Source of the DNA: Anabaena sphaerica FACHB-251
GTDB taxonomy: Bacteria; Cyanobacteriota; Cyanobacteriia; Cyanobacteriales; Nostocaceae
Reading direction: 5' to 3'
Assembly (NCBI RefSeq): GCF_014696825.1
Contig: NZ_JACJQU010000002.1
Coordinates: 1-64,000 of the forward strand
DNA: 64,000 bases
Position numbers and translations under genes: made by a program. Under the pieces are notes generated by a model. That model saw only the letters and a program-made list of their open reading frames with translations, was not told where the DNA came from and did not search any database. Shown here one piece after another: positions 37,041-45,998 of this stretch (its first letter is position 1; the number at the start of each line of letters is the position of its first letter).

Positions 37041-38501
37041 ATGTCTACTTCCTTATTTATTGAAGACTATCATGATGGTATTGCCTTTTATATCAATGGA
37101 GATTTGCAGTTTGATAGTGCTGATGAGGCAATTTATCATGAACATCTGGTAATCCCTGCTATATCTTTAGCAATACAAAGATTTCCTGATACAGATTTAC
37201 GGGTTTTGATTTGTGGGGGTGGTGATGGTTTAGCTGCTAGGGATGTACTCCGTTTTGAGCAAGTTAAAAAAATTGATTTAGTAGACTATAATCCAGATGT
37301 AATTGAATTAGCCAACACAGTATTTAAACCTTATAATTTAGGCAGTTTAGAACATGATAAAGTAACTGTCTACACTCAAGAAGCTTTTAGATTTGCTAGA
37401 GAATTGGCTGATGATTGTTATCATGTTATAATTTGTGATTTCACCTGTCCTAATTCTTCTGAAGAAGCGAGAATCTATAGTCAGGAATGGTTTCAAGAAG
37501 TTAACCGCATTTTAATTACCTCTGGAATACTTGCTGTCAATGGTGTTTCACCAACAAGAAATAATCAAGCTTTTTGGTGTTTGTATCAAACATTGTTATC
37601 AGTAAATTTATTCACTAAACCCTTACAAATTGAGATTCCCTCATTTCGTGGACATGGTTATGGTAATTGGGGTTTCTTTTTGGGTTCATCACAGGGTATT
37701 CTGAGGACAGAAATTGAAAATATCTATTTTCCCACTAATTTAAATTATTTAACACGGGAAAATCTATTGCAAGTCTTTATATTTGAGGAATCAATAGCAG
37801 CATTTCGTCATCAAGTAACTATTCACACTCTGGAAAATGAACAGTTATTTTATTATCTTTTGAATTATCACGCTCAATCAGAAAATCTAACTTTAACTTC
37901 AGGTGAATATCTTAATTTTTTAGATATTGAGGAACAGGTAAATGCAGAAATAGAAAATATTAATTCCTTGGATTTGGAAACTGTAGCTAAGTTTTGGTTA
38001 GAAAATATTTATGCTGCTCCCGATGTGGAAAAAGACTTACCAGATATCAATCAATTTTTACCAGTACGCCATCCCTACCATGACCCTAAGATGACAACAT
38101 CTTGGTTAGATAATCTCCAAGAATTATTATCGGAAATAGACCTAAAAGAATTACTCAATAGTTTACTATCTAGAGCGCAGGAATTACCACCACAAATTGC
38201 TAGTGAATTAAAAAATTTAGCTGATAAAGTTAAGTCTAATCAGCCTTTAGGACAGCTAAATCCCAAAATGGTTGAATTTATTACTTTGTTATCTATAACG
38301 CTATTAATGGCTAATCTAGTAGCACCGGATTCGGTATTTGCTAAAGGTTCATATTATGGTGGTGGTGGTCGTAGTAGTAGCAGTAGTAGTAGTTATGGGG
38401 GTGGTGATTCTGATTGGAAAGGTTTAGGTTTTGTATTAACTTATCTTGGAGGTTATTGGTTATATAGCATTATCAGACGTTGGCAGAATAGTAATAAATG
38501 A
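37041..38501 (+). CDS. Spermidine-synthase-like protein with membrane and Gly/Ser-rich tail
   Basis: A 486-residue protein. Residues 1-220 form a SpeE-type aminopropyltransferase with DEAIYHEHL (substrate gate), LRVLICGGGDGLAARDVL (AdoMet-type binding, GGGDG), VDYNPDVIEL and a modified catalytic segment CDFTCPNSSEEARIY; the canonical motif is D-S/T-x-DP. After a mid-region of unknown fold come a hydrophobic helix (about 412-430), a Gly/Ser-rich stretch (about 436-455) and a second helix. Free-standing SpeE lacks this tail, which probably anchors the enzyme at the membrane. The end overlaps the next gene by 4 bp (ATGA). Confidence 0.8.
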   Translation: MSTSLFIEDYHDGIAFYINGDLQFDSADEAIYHEHLVIPAISLAIQRFPDTDLRVLICGGGDGLAARDVLRFEQVKKIDLVDYNPDVIELANTVFKPYNLGSLEHDKVTVYTQEAFRFARELADDCYHVIICDFTCPNSSEEARIYSQEWFQEVNRILITSGILAVNGVSPTRNNQAFWCLYQTLLSVNLFTKPLQIEIPSFRGHGYGNWGFFLGSSQGILRTEIENIYFPTNLNYLTRENLLQVFIFEESIAAFRHQVTIHTLENEQLFYYLLNYHAQSENLTLTSGEYLNFLDIEEQVNAEIENINSLDLETVAKFWLENIYAAPDVEKDLPDINQFLPVRHPYHDPKMTTSWLDNLQELLSEIDLKELLNSLLSRAQELPPQIASELKNLADKVKSNQPLGQLNPKMVEFITLLSITLLMANLVAPDSVFAKGSYYGGGGRSSSSSSSYGGGDSDWKGLGFVLTYLGGYWLYSIIRRWQNSNK

Positions 38502-39565
38502 AAATTAATAACATTAACAATTATTTTCAAACTTCATCAGTTAATAACAGTTTATCCTTTACTGTTAGAGAATTGAACAATTCCGAAATTACAAGTTGGG
38601 ATTTGCTGGTTAAATCTTCTCAATTTGGTTGTTTTATGCAAACTTCCATTTGGGCTGATTTTAAGGAATTAGAAGGTTATAAAACATTTCGCTATGGATT
38701 ATTCAGTAATGATGAATTGGTGGGTGGGTGGATTTATTATTTATATCCCCATACCAATAAAGCCAATTTATTATTTACTCCTGGTGGTCCTATTTTACCA
38801 AAAAATAATCCAGAAATAGGTATGCAGTTATTGTTAGAGAAAGGGGAGATTTTAGCACGAGAACAGGGTGCAATAGCTCTCCGAATTGAACCATTATGGC
38901 AGGAAAAACCTGATTATATCAAAAGTTTTGTTCGCGCACCTGCTGACTTATTACCCTGTGAAACTTTGTTAGTTGATTTACGTCCAAATATAGATGAAAT
39001 TTTAGCATCTATGAAACCAAAAGGGCGTTACAATATTCGCCTGAGTCAACGTTATGGCGTAGAAATTGAATTTAGTAATGATTCCCCAAATATTCCTTTA
39101 TTCTATGATTTGTTTTGGGAAACTGTAGAACGTAAAGAGTTTTTTGGTGAACCCTACGGTTTTTTTATTAATCTCTGTCAAACTTTATTTAAAGAGAATA
39201 TGGCAGAAATTGGTTTAGCCACTTGGAATGGAGAAATATTAGCTGCCATTTTAGTAGTCTATTGTGGTCAGACTGCAACTTATTTATATGGTGGTAGTAG
39301 CTTATTACATAGACAAGTAATGGCAAATTATGGCTTACATTGGCAAGCTATCCAAAGGGCAAAACTGCGCGGTTGTCAAGTTTACGATTTCTATGGTTTT
39401 ACTAGTGACAGTAATCACGGTTATGCGAAATTTTCTCAGTTTAAAAGTCAGTTTGGCGGTACACATATCAAAACTATTGGCGCTCATGATTACTTTTTCT
39501 ATGACCAATTAGCAGATACATTAATTAGTTTATTTCAAAAGTTATCAGGTGGTGAAAATGAATGA
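38498..39565 (+). CDS. FemAB-like aminoacyl/peptidyl transferase (GNAT fold)
   Basis: A 355-residue member of the FemAB/lipid II:glycyltransferase family. It has the double-GNAT architecture: a first half with FMQTSIWADFKE and GGPILPKNNPE, and a second half with MKPKGRYNIRLSQRYGVEIEF and YDFYGFTSDSNHGYAKFSQFKSQFGG. The last segment is the conserved C-terminal signature. FemAB enzymes use aminoacyl-tRNA to modify amino groups, typically in peptidoglycan. In this operon the acceptor or donor may involve a polyamine, which is inference. It is translationally coupled on both sides (ATGA overlaps). Confidence 0.85.
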   Translation: MKINNINNYFQTSSVNNSLSFTVRELNNSEITSWDLLVKSSQFGCFMQTSIWADFKELEGYKTFRYGLFSNDELVGGWIYYLYPHTNKANLLFTPGGPILPKNNPEIGMQLLLEKGEILAREQGAIALRIEPLWQEKPDYIKSFVRAPADLLPCETLLVDLRPNIDEILASMKPKGRYNIRLSQRYGVEIEFSNDSPNIPLFYDLFWETVERKEFFGEPYGFFINLCQTLFKENMAEIGLATWNGEILAAILVVYCGQTATYLYGGSSLLHRQVMANYGLHWQAIQRAKLRGCQVYDFYGFTSDSNHGYAKFSQFKSQFGGTHIKTIGAHDYFFYDQLADTLISLFQKLSGGENE

Positions 39566-40427
39566 AATCATGATCAATTTTTTCAATCAATCAGGTATTA
39601 TTATTATAGAATTACTGGTTGGTTTTGGACTGTTTTGGGTAGGTCAATTAGCTTATCAAAAGTTATTTCGTACACGCTTAGAATTAAATTTAGAACTGTT
39701 TGTTAAAGATAATCCTGCTGTGGCTATTGCTTTGGTAGGTTATTATTTTGGTATTGTCATTGCTTTGGGTGGGGTTTTAGGACAAAGTGCTGTTAATTGG
39801 CAAGATAGAATTATTAATTTAGCTGCCTATGGTGCAACAGTAATTATATTTATGTTAGCTGGTGCATGGGTAGGTGATAAATTTATTTTACGTCAGTTTA
39901 ATTGTGAACGGGAAATTATTCAAGATAGAAATTTGGGTGCTGCTAATGTGGAAGCAGGAAATCACATTGCTAATGGCTTAATTTTAAATTCTGCGTTATC
40001 TGGTGAAAGTGGTGGTTGGTGGGTATCTTTGGTTTGTTGGTTAATAGGGTTGCTTGTACTTGTTGTAGTCAGTTCTCTTTATCCCCGTGTGACTAAATAT
40101 AATGTATTTGCAGAAATAGAAAAACGCAATAACCCCGCTGCTGGTGTCGCTTTAGCAGGGTTATTAATTGCTACTGGTAATATTGTGAGAGTGGCTTTTT
40201 ATCCGGAGTTTACCAATTGGTTGGTTAGTTTTACTCAATATGGTTTAACTCTAGTATTTTGCTTGCTTTCTTTAGTCGGAATTCGTTGGTTAGCAGATTT
40301 GATTTTAGTTCCTGGTGTGAAAATTTCTGATGAAATTGTTAATCAAGAAATACCTAATGTGGGTGCTGGTTTAATAGAGGCTTTTGCTTATATTGCTGCT
40401 TCTTTTTTAATTGCTTGGTGTTTTTAA
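39558..40427 (+). CDS. DUF350 integral membrane protein
   Basis: A 289-residue protein with about eight hydrophobic helices in two repeated halves, each with the N-P-A-V/A-G-V-A-L-A-G motif (DNPAVAIALVGYYFG near residue 55 and RNNPAAGVALAGLL near 190), typical of DUF350 repeats. A GTG at 39549 could extend it, but ATG 39558, overlapping the FemAB stop by 8 bp, fits better. It is the last gene of the operon. Function is unknown, but DUF350 is associated with envelope-stress and polyamine-modification gene clusters such as the YjfL neighbourhood of E. coli. Confidence 0.82.
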   Translation: MNEIMINFFNQSGIIIIELLVGFGLFWVGQLAYQKLFRTRLELNLELFVKDNPAVAIALVGYYFGIVIALGGVLGQSAVNWQDRIINLAAYGATVIIFMLAGAWVGDKFILRQFNCEREIIQDRNLGAANVEAGNHIANGLILNSALSGESGGWWVSLVCWLIGLLVLVVVSSLYPRVTKYNVFAEIEKRNNPAAGVALAGLLIATGNIVRVAFYPEFTNWLVSFTQYGLTLVFCLLSLVGIRWLADLILVPGVKISDEIVNQEIPNVGAGLIEAFAYIAASFLIAWCF

Positions 40428-40460
40428 CAGTTAGGGGTTTAGGGGTGTACCTGATGTTGA

Positions 40461-40958
40461 TTATTGCACTGGTTTGATGCCAAGTTGCCACAGCATATTT
40501 ATAGTTTGAAGGTACTGCGAAACTTTTTCATAGTTATCATTAATGATCCCATGATCGCGTGAATTAATGGATGCAACTTCAGCTGACCAAGGATCATCAA
40601 GTGATTGTGTTATTTCTTCAATAGCTTGTTGATACCTAGATAGCCACTTTTTACCAGCTTCTTCAACAGTCTGTTCAGAAACTAGCAGTGTGAAACTGCC
40701 TTTCCGTTCTCCAACAATAATAGCGGGTGTGATGAGTCCTGCGAAATAAAGCAACTTAACAACTTCAATTACCCTGATATCGTGATCTTCATCCCAAATA
40801 ATAGCTAAATCATGGTAAACAGGCTTGGTCAATGGATGCTGCAAGTTGTCATGCCAAACAACAGATCGAAGCACAGAATAATGCGAACCCCGACCCAAAT
40901 AACCTGTTGGTGCAACTTCATCGTGAAGAGTTTTGAAGAATTCTAAATACTTGTTCAT
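40461..40958 (-). CDS. Hypothetical protein
   Basis: A 165-residue protein that I do not recognise. It starts MNKYLEFFKTLHDEVAPTG at ATG 40958, preceded by AAAAGAG. A longer GTG-started frame (41027) adds 23 residues without a ribosome binding site. It contains WDEDHDIRVIEVVKLLYFAG and GERKGSFTLLVSEQ, mixed alpha/beta, with no membrane segment. It lies between the DUF350 and SpeD-like genes, convergent to the DUF350 gene. Confidence 0.5.
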   Translation of the reverse strand: MNKYLEFFKTLHDEVAPTGYLGRGSHYSVLRSVVWHDNLQHPLTKPVYHDLAIIWDEDHDIRVIEVVKLLYFAGLITPAIIVGERKGSFTLLVSEQTVEEAGKKWLSRYQQAIEEITQSLDDPWSAEVASINSRDHGIINDNYEKVSQYLQTINMLWQLGIKPVQ

Positions 40959-41160
40959 TGCAACTCTTTTCGAGAGTGTAGTGGTTTCGTCCACAAATGA
41001 ATTGATTTCGTCAATACATTGTTTCACTGTAAGTATAGCAAATAAAAACTATTTTAGGAATTACGTAAAATCTCTCTCAAAACCTCTTTCCTTCGTGTTC
41101 TTCGTTCCTTCGTGGTTCATTCTTCTGTGACTTGTGGGTTCTAAGCTATGATGTATTTTT

Positions 41161-41520
41161 TTACTCAGTAATAGATAAATAATGCCAATTATTCAGATAT
41201 TCATAACTACTAATTTCTTGTGTGAGTATCTGTGTCAAAAGTCGCGCTTTGGCTAAATTATCTTTTTGATAATCACAGATATGAATATCAATTGTTACTT
41301 TACTTTCTTCTGGCCAAAAGTGTAAGGCTATGTGAGATTCTGCTAATAAAATTACTGCTGATACTCCCTGTGGTTGAAATGCAAAACTCACTTCACCTAT
41401 TACAGTTAGTTCAGCAGAATTAGCTGCATTTTTTAAAACTTCGATAAAATCTGGTTTCTGCCAATTAAAAACAATCTGTGAAACTGGTAAAATTGCAGAA
41501 AAATGATGAGACTTAATCAC
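41161..41520 (-). CDS. speD: S-adenosylmethionine decarboxylase (SpeD type)
   Basis: A 119-residue small prokaryotic AdoMet decarboxylase proenzyme. The autocleavage and pyruvoyl site LLAESHIALHFWPE matches the SpeD motif (cleavage before Ser), and a cysteine-containing IHICDY segment provides the proton donor. Decarboxylated AdoMet is the aminopropyl donor for spermidine synthase-type enzymes. The longest frame starts at 41544, but its first residues (MTGDSEG) are repeat-derived. GTG 41520 gives the family start IKSHHFSAIL and has GAGGGA upstream. It lies a short distance from the SpeE-like gene, on the opposite strand. Confidence 0.82.
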   Translation of the reverse strand: MIKSHHFSAILPVSQIVFNWQKPDFIEVLKNAANSAELTVIGEVSFAFQPQGVSAVILLAESHIALHFWPEESKVTIDIHICDYQKDNLAKARLLTQILTQEISSYEYLNNWHYLSITE

Positions 41521-41551
41521 TATTCCCTCGCTGTCACCTGTCACCTGTCAC

Positions 41552-43078
41552 CTATTTAACAGGCTTAATGGTGTATTTTGATGCAAAATCTGCTACTTCT
41601 CCGGCACTAACCATACCTCTGTATAACAAAGCACTTACTTCTGCTCTGGTAGCAGGTTTTTTACCATTCAGCAATTTTACATTAGGATAGTTGACAATTA
41701 CACCATTTTGTGTTAATGCTGCAATAAATTCTCGATGTTCGCTTCTAATACTGGAGGCATCGCTATAAATTGATAATATATTTTTTGTTGAACCGGTAAA
41801 TTTATAATTCAATCCTTTTGCTAGGGTGATCAAAATATCTAGGCGGGTAAGTTTTTGTGTGGGGTTGAAGTCTCTGCTACCAAGGACGGTGAAAAAGCCC
41901 ATTTCGTAAGTTTCGCGGATGGCATCGTAAGCCCAATAATCTTGAGGAACATCTCGAAAAGCGATCGCATTTCGCACTTTACTTTTGATAAATGTCTTTT
42001 GCAACAGGGCGGCTAGTTGGGCGCGAGTGACTGGGGCATTAGGACGAAATGTACCATCGGGATAACCATCAATTATTTCCATCGCTGCCAATTCTGCGAT
42101 GTAATCTCTAGCCCAGTAATTTTTGGGAATATCAGAAAATGTAACTCGGATATTTTTAGCTACTCCTACTTCCCGATATTTACCCAACAACTGGTGCAGT
42201 TGAAATGTGGAGTTGTTGCTAAGTTGGCTTAACTGTACCAAACTCCCAGGAGTCGCAGTCAAGGCTTTGGCTAAGTTAGGATCAACTGTGTTAATGGTTT
42301 TACCAGCTAAGGCAAATTCACCTTCACTAAAGGAGATAGGATATACGCTGGTAGTAGCAACGTTAGCAAAACCAGCAGCTTGGTATTGAGCAATATTGAT
42401 ATTTTCGGAACTGGTGAGGAAAGTAACTTTTTGATTGCTAAGTTCTGTAAAGTAGTCGAAATTGGCGGTGCTATCTCTGTCAACGATACCATCTTCATTG
42501 GCATCTGTGCCATAAAAGACTCGCACTACTGGATATTCGCTTGGGTTGGCTGATAAAATTAGGTTGACGGCTGTATGGTCAGGTAAACAAGCAAATTCGG
42601 TGTAGCCTATAAAACGGTTGTTTGTATCATACAATCGGACAACGATGCGATCGCCCAATTTAAAACCATTCACAAACTTGGCTTTTTGCTTAATTTTATA
42701 TTTGTAATCTCCTAAAAATCTTTCTTTGTGATATTTATCACCATATTTACCCTTGATAGAAATTCGGGCAATTACTTCGGAAACTGTGCCGCCTGGTTGC
42801 CAAATATACAAACTAAATCCTGATTTTTCCCTCTTTACAGAAGCAGTCGGACTGACATTTTCCCCTTCAGGAGTTGTTGTCGTATCTATATCTACTTCTT
42901 CACGAGAATTTTTTTGTGATAACAGCTGCTGATGATCATGACTTGGTTTTGATGGGATTGTAGCAGATACAACAGATAAATCTGATGCTGCCAAAGTAGA
43001 ATGTATTGGCAACACTGCCATTACAGAAACTGAGCCAATCAGGACTTTGCTTAAATGAGTTAATTTACTTAAAATCAT
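41552..43078 (-). CDS. SLH-domain outer-layer/porin-like protein
   Basis: A 508-residue exported protein. A signal peptide (residues 1-31, hydrophobic VLIGSVSVMAVLPIHS ending ALA-like) is followed by a beta-rich region (SGFSLYIWQPGG, NRFIGYTEFACL). Two clear SLH modules follow (FSDIPKNYWARDYIAELAAM...YPDGTFRPNAPVTRAQLAALL; FRDVPQDYWAYDAIRETYEM), with a weaker third one near the end. SLH modules bind secondary cell-wall polymers or peptidoglycan. It is not a typical OprB porin. It is divergent to the hydrolase at 43249. Confidence 0.85.
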   Translation of the reverse strand: MILSKLTHLSKVLIGSVSVMAVLPIHSTLAASDLSVVSATIPSKPSHDHQQLLSQKNSREEVDIDTTTTPEGENVSPTASVKREKSGFSLYIWQPGGTVSEVIARISIKGKYGDKYHKERFLGDYKYKIKQKAKFVNGFKLGDRIVVRLYDTNNRFIGYTEFACLPDHTAVNLILSANPSEYPVVRVFYGTDANEDGIVDRDSTANFDYFTELSNQKVTFLTSSENINIAQYQAAGFANVATTSVYPISFSEGEFALAGKTINTVDPNLAKALTATPGSLVQLSQLSNNSTFQLHQLLGKYREVGVAKNIRVTFSDIPKNYWARDYIAELAAMEIIDGYPDGTFRPNAPVTRAQLAALLQKTFIKSKVRNAIAFRDVPQDYWAYDAIRETYEMGFFTVLGSRDFNPTQKLTRLDILITLAKGLNYKFTGSTKNILSIYSDASSIRSEHREFIAALTQNGVIVNYPNVKLLNGKKPATRAEVSALLYRGMVSAGEVADFASKYTIKPVK

Positions 43079-43248
43079 AGTATTTTATTAGACAATGCAA
43101 CACTACACCGAGAATGTTCAGTAGTTTTTTGATGCTAAGTGAAACTTACAGGTGCTAGTGTACATCTTATGTGGTTTTTTCTATCATATTTTGTCTAGAA
43201 TGCCAGGAGGATTACCATAAAGAAACAATACTTTAGGAATCTTAACCA

Positions 43249-44148
43249 ATGACGATCACAACCCAGAATCGACAAATAGAAAAACAAGTTTGGACTTGGC
43301 AAGATTACAAAATTCAATATACTGTCATGGGTACAGGTCAGCCTTTGGTACTCATTCACGGCTTTGGTGCTTCCATCGGTCACTGGCGCAAAAATATCCC
43401 TGTTTTAGCCGATGCTGGTTATCGGGTGTTTGCTTTGGATTTATTGGGTTTTGGTGGTTCGGATAAAGCAAGCATTGATTATAGCATGGAAGTGTGGGTA
43501 GAGCTATTAAAAGATTTTTATCATGCACACATTCAAACACCAGCTATATTTATTGGTAATTCCATTGGCGCACTTTTGAGTTTAATCCTGCTCACAGAAC
43601 ATCCTGAAATTGCGGCTGGGGGTGTATTGATTAACTCTGCGGGTGGTTTGAGTCACCGTCCCCATGAATTGAACCCAGTGCTAAGAGTTTTCATGGGGAC
43701 TTTTAATAAGTTGGTGGCTAACCCAATGACAGGTAAATTCGTCTTTAACCGCATTCGCCAAAAATCGCAAATTCGCCGCACATTGTATCAAGTATACGGC
43801 GATCGCCACGCTGTGACAGATGAACTTGTTGATTTACTTTATACACCATCTTGTGATCCAGGAGCGCAACAAGTTTTTGCTTCCATCCTCACCGCACCTC
43901 CAGGACCTACCCCAGAGGAACTATTAATTAAGGTACAATATCCTCTATTAGTAATTTGGGGTGCTAATGATCCTTGGACACCAATTACCGGAGCTAAGAT
44001 TTACGAAGAGGCGGGTAACAAGGGTAAAGATATCAAAATTGTACCTATTCCTGGTGCCGGTCATTGTCCCCATGATGAAGTTCCAGATGTTGTCAACGCT
44101 GCAATTATTGACTGGTTAACACAGAAAACCTGGAAGTCTGTAGGGTAA
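43249..44148 (+). CDS. Alpha/beta hydrolase
   Basis: A 299-residue single-domain alpha/beta hydrolase. The oxyanion-hole region is LVLIHGFGASIGHW, the nucleophile elbow IGNSIGA (Ser), and the acid and His lie in WGANDPWTP and GAGHCPHDE. There is no signal peptide. In photosynthetic organisms such proteins include pheophytinase-like and haloalkane-dehalogenase-like enzymes, and PHGFGAS-type sequences resemble them, but the substrate is unproved. A separate gene follows, with short repeats in between. Confidence 0.85.
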   Translation: MTITTQNRQIEKQVWTWQDYKIQYTVMGTGQPLVLIHGFGASIGHWRKNIPVLADAGYRVFALDLLGFGGSDKASIDYSMEVWVELLKDFYHAHIQTPAIFIGNSIGALLSLILLTEHPEIAAGGVLINSAGGLSHRPHELNPVLRVFMGTFNKLVANPMTGKFVFNRIRQKSQIRRTLYQVYGDRHAVTDELVDLLYTPSCDPGAQQVFASILTAPPGPTPEELLIKVQYPLLVIWGANDPWTPITGAKIYEEAGNKGKDIKIVPIPGAGHCPHDEVPDVVNAAIIDWLTQKTWKSVG

Positions 44149-44162
44149 AACATATAAACCAT

Positions 44163-44222
44163 CGGGAATTGATAATGAGTAATTGGTAATGAGTAATTGG
44201 AGAAGACCATTACTTATTACCT
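44163..44222. repeat. Short ATTGGTAATGAGTAATTGG repeats
   Basis: AATGAGTAATTGGTAATGAG-type units lie after the hydrolase gene. They are related to the GGTAATTGG/ATTACCAATT repeats at 1484-1520 and 8701-8745. Confidence 0.5.
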
Positions 44223-44271
44223 AATTGGCATCTCAATTTTATCTTGACAAACTCCACTTTATGTGTATTCT

Positions 44272-45321
44272 ATGCTAGAGTTTGATGTCAATCATGGAGA
44301 TGAAACGAGTAATTCTCAGAATCATTATCCAGATTTTTCCAAAGTTGGCTATCAAGTAATTCAAGAATTAGGACGAAACTCAGAAGGAGGACGTATTGCT
44401 TACTTAGCTAATGACATCAACTCTCAGCAAAAGGTAGTAATTAAAGAATTTTGTTTTGCGATTACAACTGCTGACTGGTCTGGTGTGAAAGCTTATGAAC
44501 GGGAAATTGAACTTTTACAAAGATTGAATCATCCCCGCATCCCTCATTATATAGATTCTTTTGAAAAACCAGGATTTTTCTATCTAGTCCAGGAATATAA
44601 AAAAGCGCCATCTCTAGGTTTTAGACGCTGCTTTCATCCTGAAGAAATTAAACAAATTGCTTTATCAATTCTAAAAATTTTGGTTTATCTACAACAGCAA
44701 TCTCCTCCGATTATTCATCGAGATATTAAACCAGAAAATATTTTAGTAGATCAGAAATTACAGGCTTATTTAGTTGATTTTGGTTTAGCAAAAACACAGG
44801 ATGAAAAAACAGATTTGAGTACATTAGTTGCTGGTACACCTGGGTTTATCCCACCAGAAGAAGAATTTGGATATCCTTTAACAGCAGCTTCAGATTTATA
44901 TAGTTTAGGTGCTACATTAATTTGCTTACTTACTAATACTCGTGCTGCGGATATTGGTAAATTAATTGATGATCACTATCGGGTTAATTTTCATAAATTG
45001 CTTCCTCATATCAGTCCGGGTTTTCGGTCATGGTTAAAGAAAATGGTAGAACCTAACCGCAAACAACGCTATGCAAACGCCGCTGAAGCTTTAGCAGCAT
45101 TAAAGCTAATTCGGGTCATGGGTTCTGGTACAATCATAGATAATTTCTGGATAGCAATAAACCAGAGAAAGAACATGGCTATACTAGGTTTAGGTGCTAT
45201 GGGAATATTATTGGGCTTGGGGACAAGTTTGATAATTTCTCAACCGGGTGATCCTGTTAATTCTAATGCTCAATTACAACCAAATATTGCAGATAATCTT
45301 CCTAAAGTGCATTTTAAATAA
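44272..45321 (+). CDS. Serine/threonine protein kinase with membrane tail
   Basis: A 349-residue Hanks-type kinase. The glycine loop is LGRNSEGGRIAYLA (imperfect), the ATP-binding Lys lies in VVIKEFCF, and the catalytic loop is HRDIKPENIL. DFGLAKT and GTPGFIPPEE form the activation segment. The kinase domain ends near residue 270. A hydrophobic helix (about 300-323, MAILGLGAMGILLGLGTSLI) and a short tail follow. ATG 44272 is preferred over GTG 44263. The cytoplasmic kinase domain is anchored by its C-terminus. Its substrate is unknown. Confidence 0.88.
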   Translation: MLEFDVNHGDETSNSQNHYPDFSKVGYQVIQELGRNSEGGRIAYLANDINSQQKVVIKEFCFAITTADWSGVKAYEREIELLQRLNHPRIPHYIDSFEKPGFFYLVQEYKKAPSLGFRRCFHPEEIKQIALSILKILVYLQQQSPPIIHRDIKPENILVDQKLQAYLVDFGLAKTQDEKTDLSTLVAGTPGFIPPEEEFGYPLTAASDLYSLGATLICLLTNTRAADIGKLIDDHYRVNFHKLLPHISPGFRSWLKKMVEPNRKQRYANAAEALAALKLIRVMGSGTIIDNFWIAINQRKNMAILGLGAMGILLGLGTSLIISQPGDPVNSNAQLQPNIADNLPKVHFK

Positions 45322-45325
45322 TAAC

Positions 45326-45360
45326 CAGAAACTCGACTTATTCAGAAAATCGAGTTTCTG
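45326..45360 (+). terminator. Hairpin after the Ser/Thr kinase gene
   Basis: An 11-bp perfect stem with a 13-nt loop lies 4 nt beyond the kinase stop codon. It has no downstream T-run and belongs to a dispersed palindromic repeat, so it may end transcription or be just a repeat. Confidence 0.45.
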
Positions 45361-45499
45361 AGTAGTTATGTTTCAGTAAGTAAGTGGGTGTTAAAAATTG
45401 TCGTTATGACAAGGGAACAGGGAACTCTTAACAGGGAACAGAGAAGAGGGTTTTGGTGAATTTACTTGTTGTTACATACTTCAGTTTTTTTCCACCGAC

Positions 45500-45625
45500 T
45501 TACTTAATTGCTTGTACTTCTTCCACTGATAAACTCAAAGCTTCAGTTATTTGTTCTACACTCAAACCAATGTTTAATAATTTGGGTATAGATAAATTAC
45601 ATAGAGGTAATATCAGCAAAATCAT
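45500..45625 (-). pseudogene. C-terminal remnant of an Rpn-type nuclease/transposase-like gene
   Basis: Minus-strand codons encode ILPLCNLSIPKLLNIGLSVE...EALSLSVEEVQAIK and a stop. This resembles the C-terminal tail of Rpn-family (PD-(D/E)XK) recombination-promoting nucleases common in cyanobacteria, as I remember it. The rest of the gene is absent, so it is read as a fragment. Confidence 0.35.
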
Positions 45626-45998
45626 ATAATAATCTAATAGTTACAAAAAAGGGAACAGGGAACTCTTAACAGGGAACAGAGAAGAAACTTTAGTTCTGAG
45701 TTTAAAGCTCAGTCAAAAAAAAGATGTTTTTACAAGATGACGAGCAACGAAAAAAACAGTGTCATTATTTCAATCTCATGTTTTTAAACATGAGTTTTTC
45801 CCGTTCCCTGTTGCCCGTTCCCTGTTCCCTCTGAATTGTTTTAGCAGAAATGAACCACGAAGGACGCAAAGTACACGAAGGAAGAACAGAGGGAAGTTCT
45901 ATCAGAGGGGAAAATTACCAATTAGCAGTGATACTAAATCATTGAAAATTACGTTATTATGAAAAGCTGTTTCGCAGTGTAACCTTCCTGCTGTCAAT

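Larger units (their letters stand above)
45322..45998. other. Repeat-rich intergenic region with gene remnant
   Basis: Contains a palindrome CAGAAACTCGA/TCGAGTTTCTG (45326-45360) at the end of the kinase gene. It also holds several GGGAACAGGGAACTCTTAAC units (about 45412-45445, 45650-45690, 45795-45830), a remnant ORF (45500-45625) and the repeat AACCACGAAGGACGCAAAG (about 45850). The open frame at 45759-45962 is translated repeat sequence and not counted as a gene. Confidence 0.6.

Noticed and set aside
45759-45962. 67-residue ORF upstream of uvrA
   Set aside because: Its sequence comes from the GAACCACGAAGG and CCCTGTTCCC dispersed repeats; it has no ribosome binding site and no resemblance to a protein.
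45840-45998. LexA operator upstream of uvrA
   Set aside because: No sequence matching the cyanobacterial RGTACNNNDGTWC pattern was found close to the gene.
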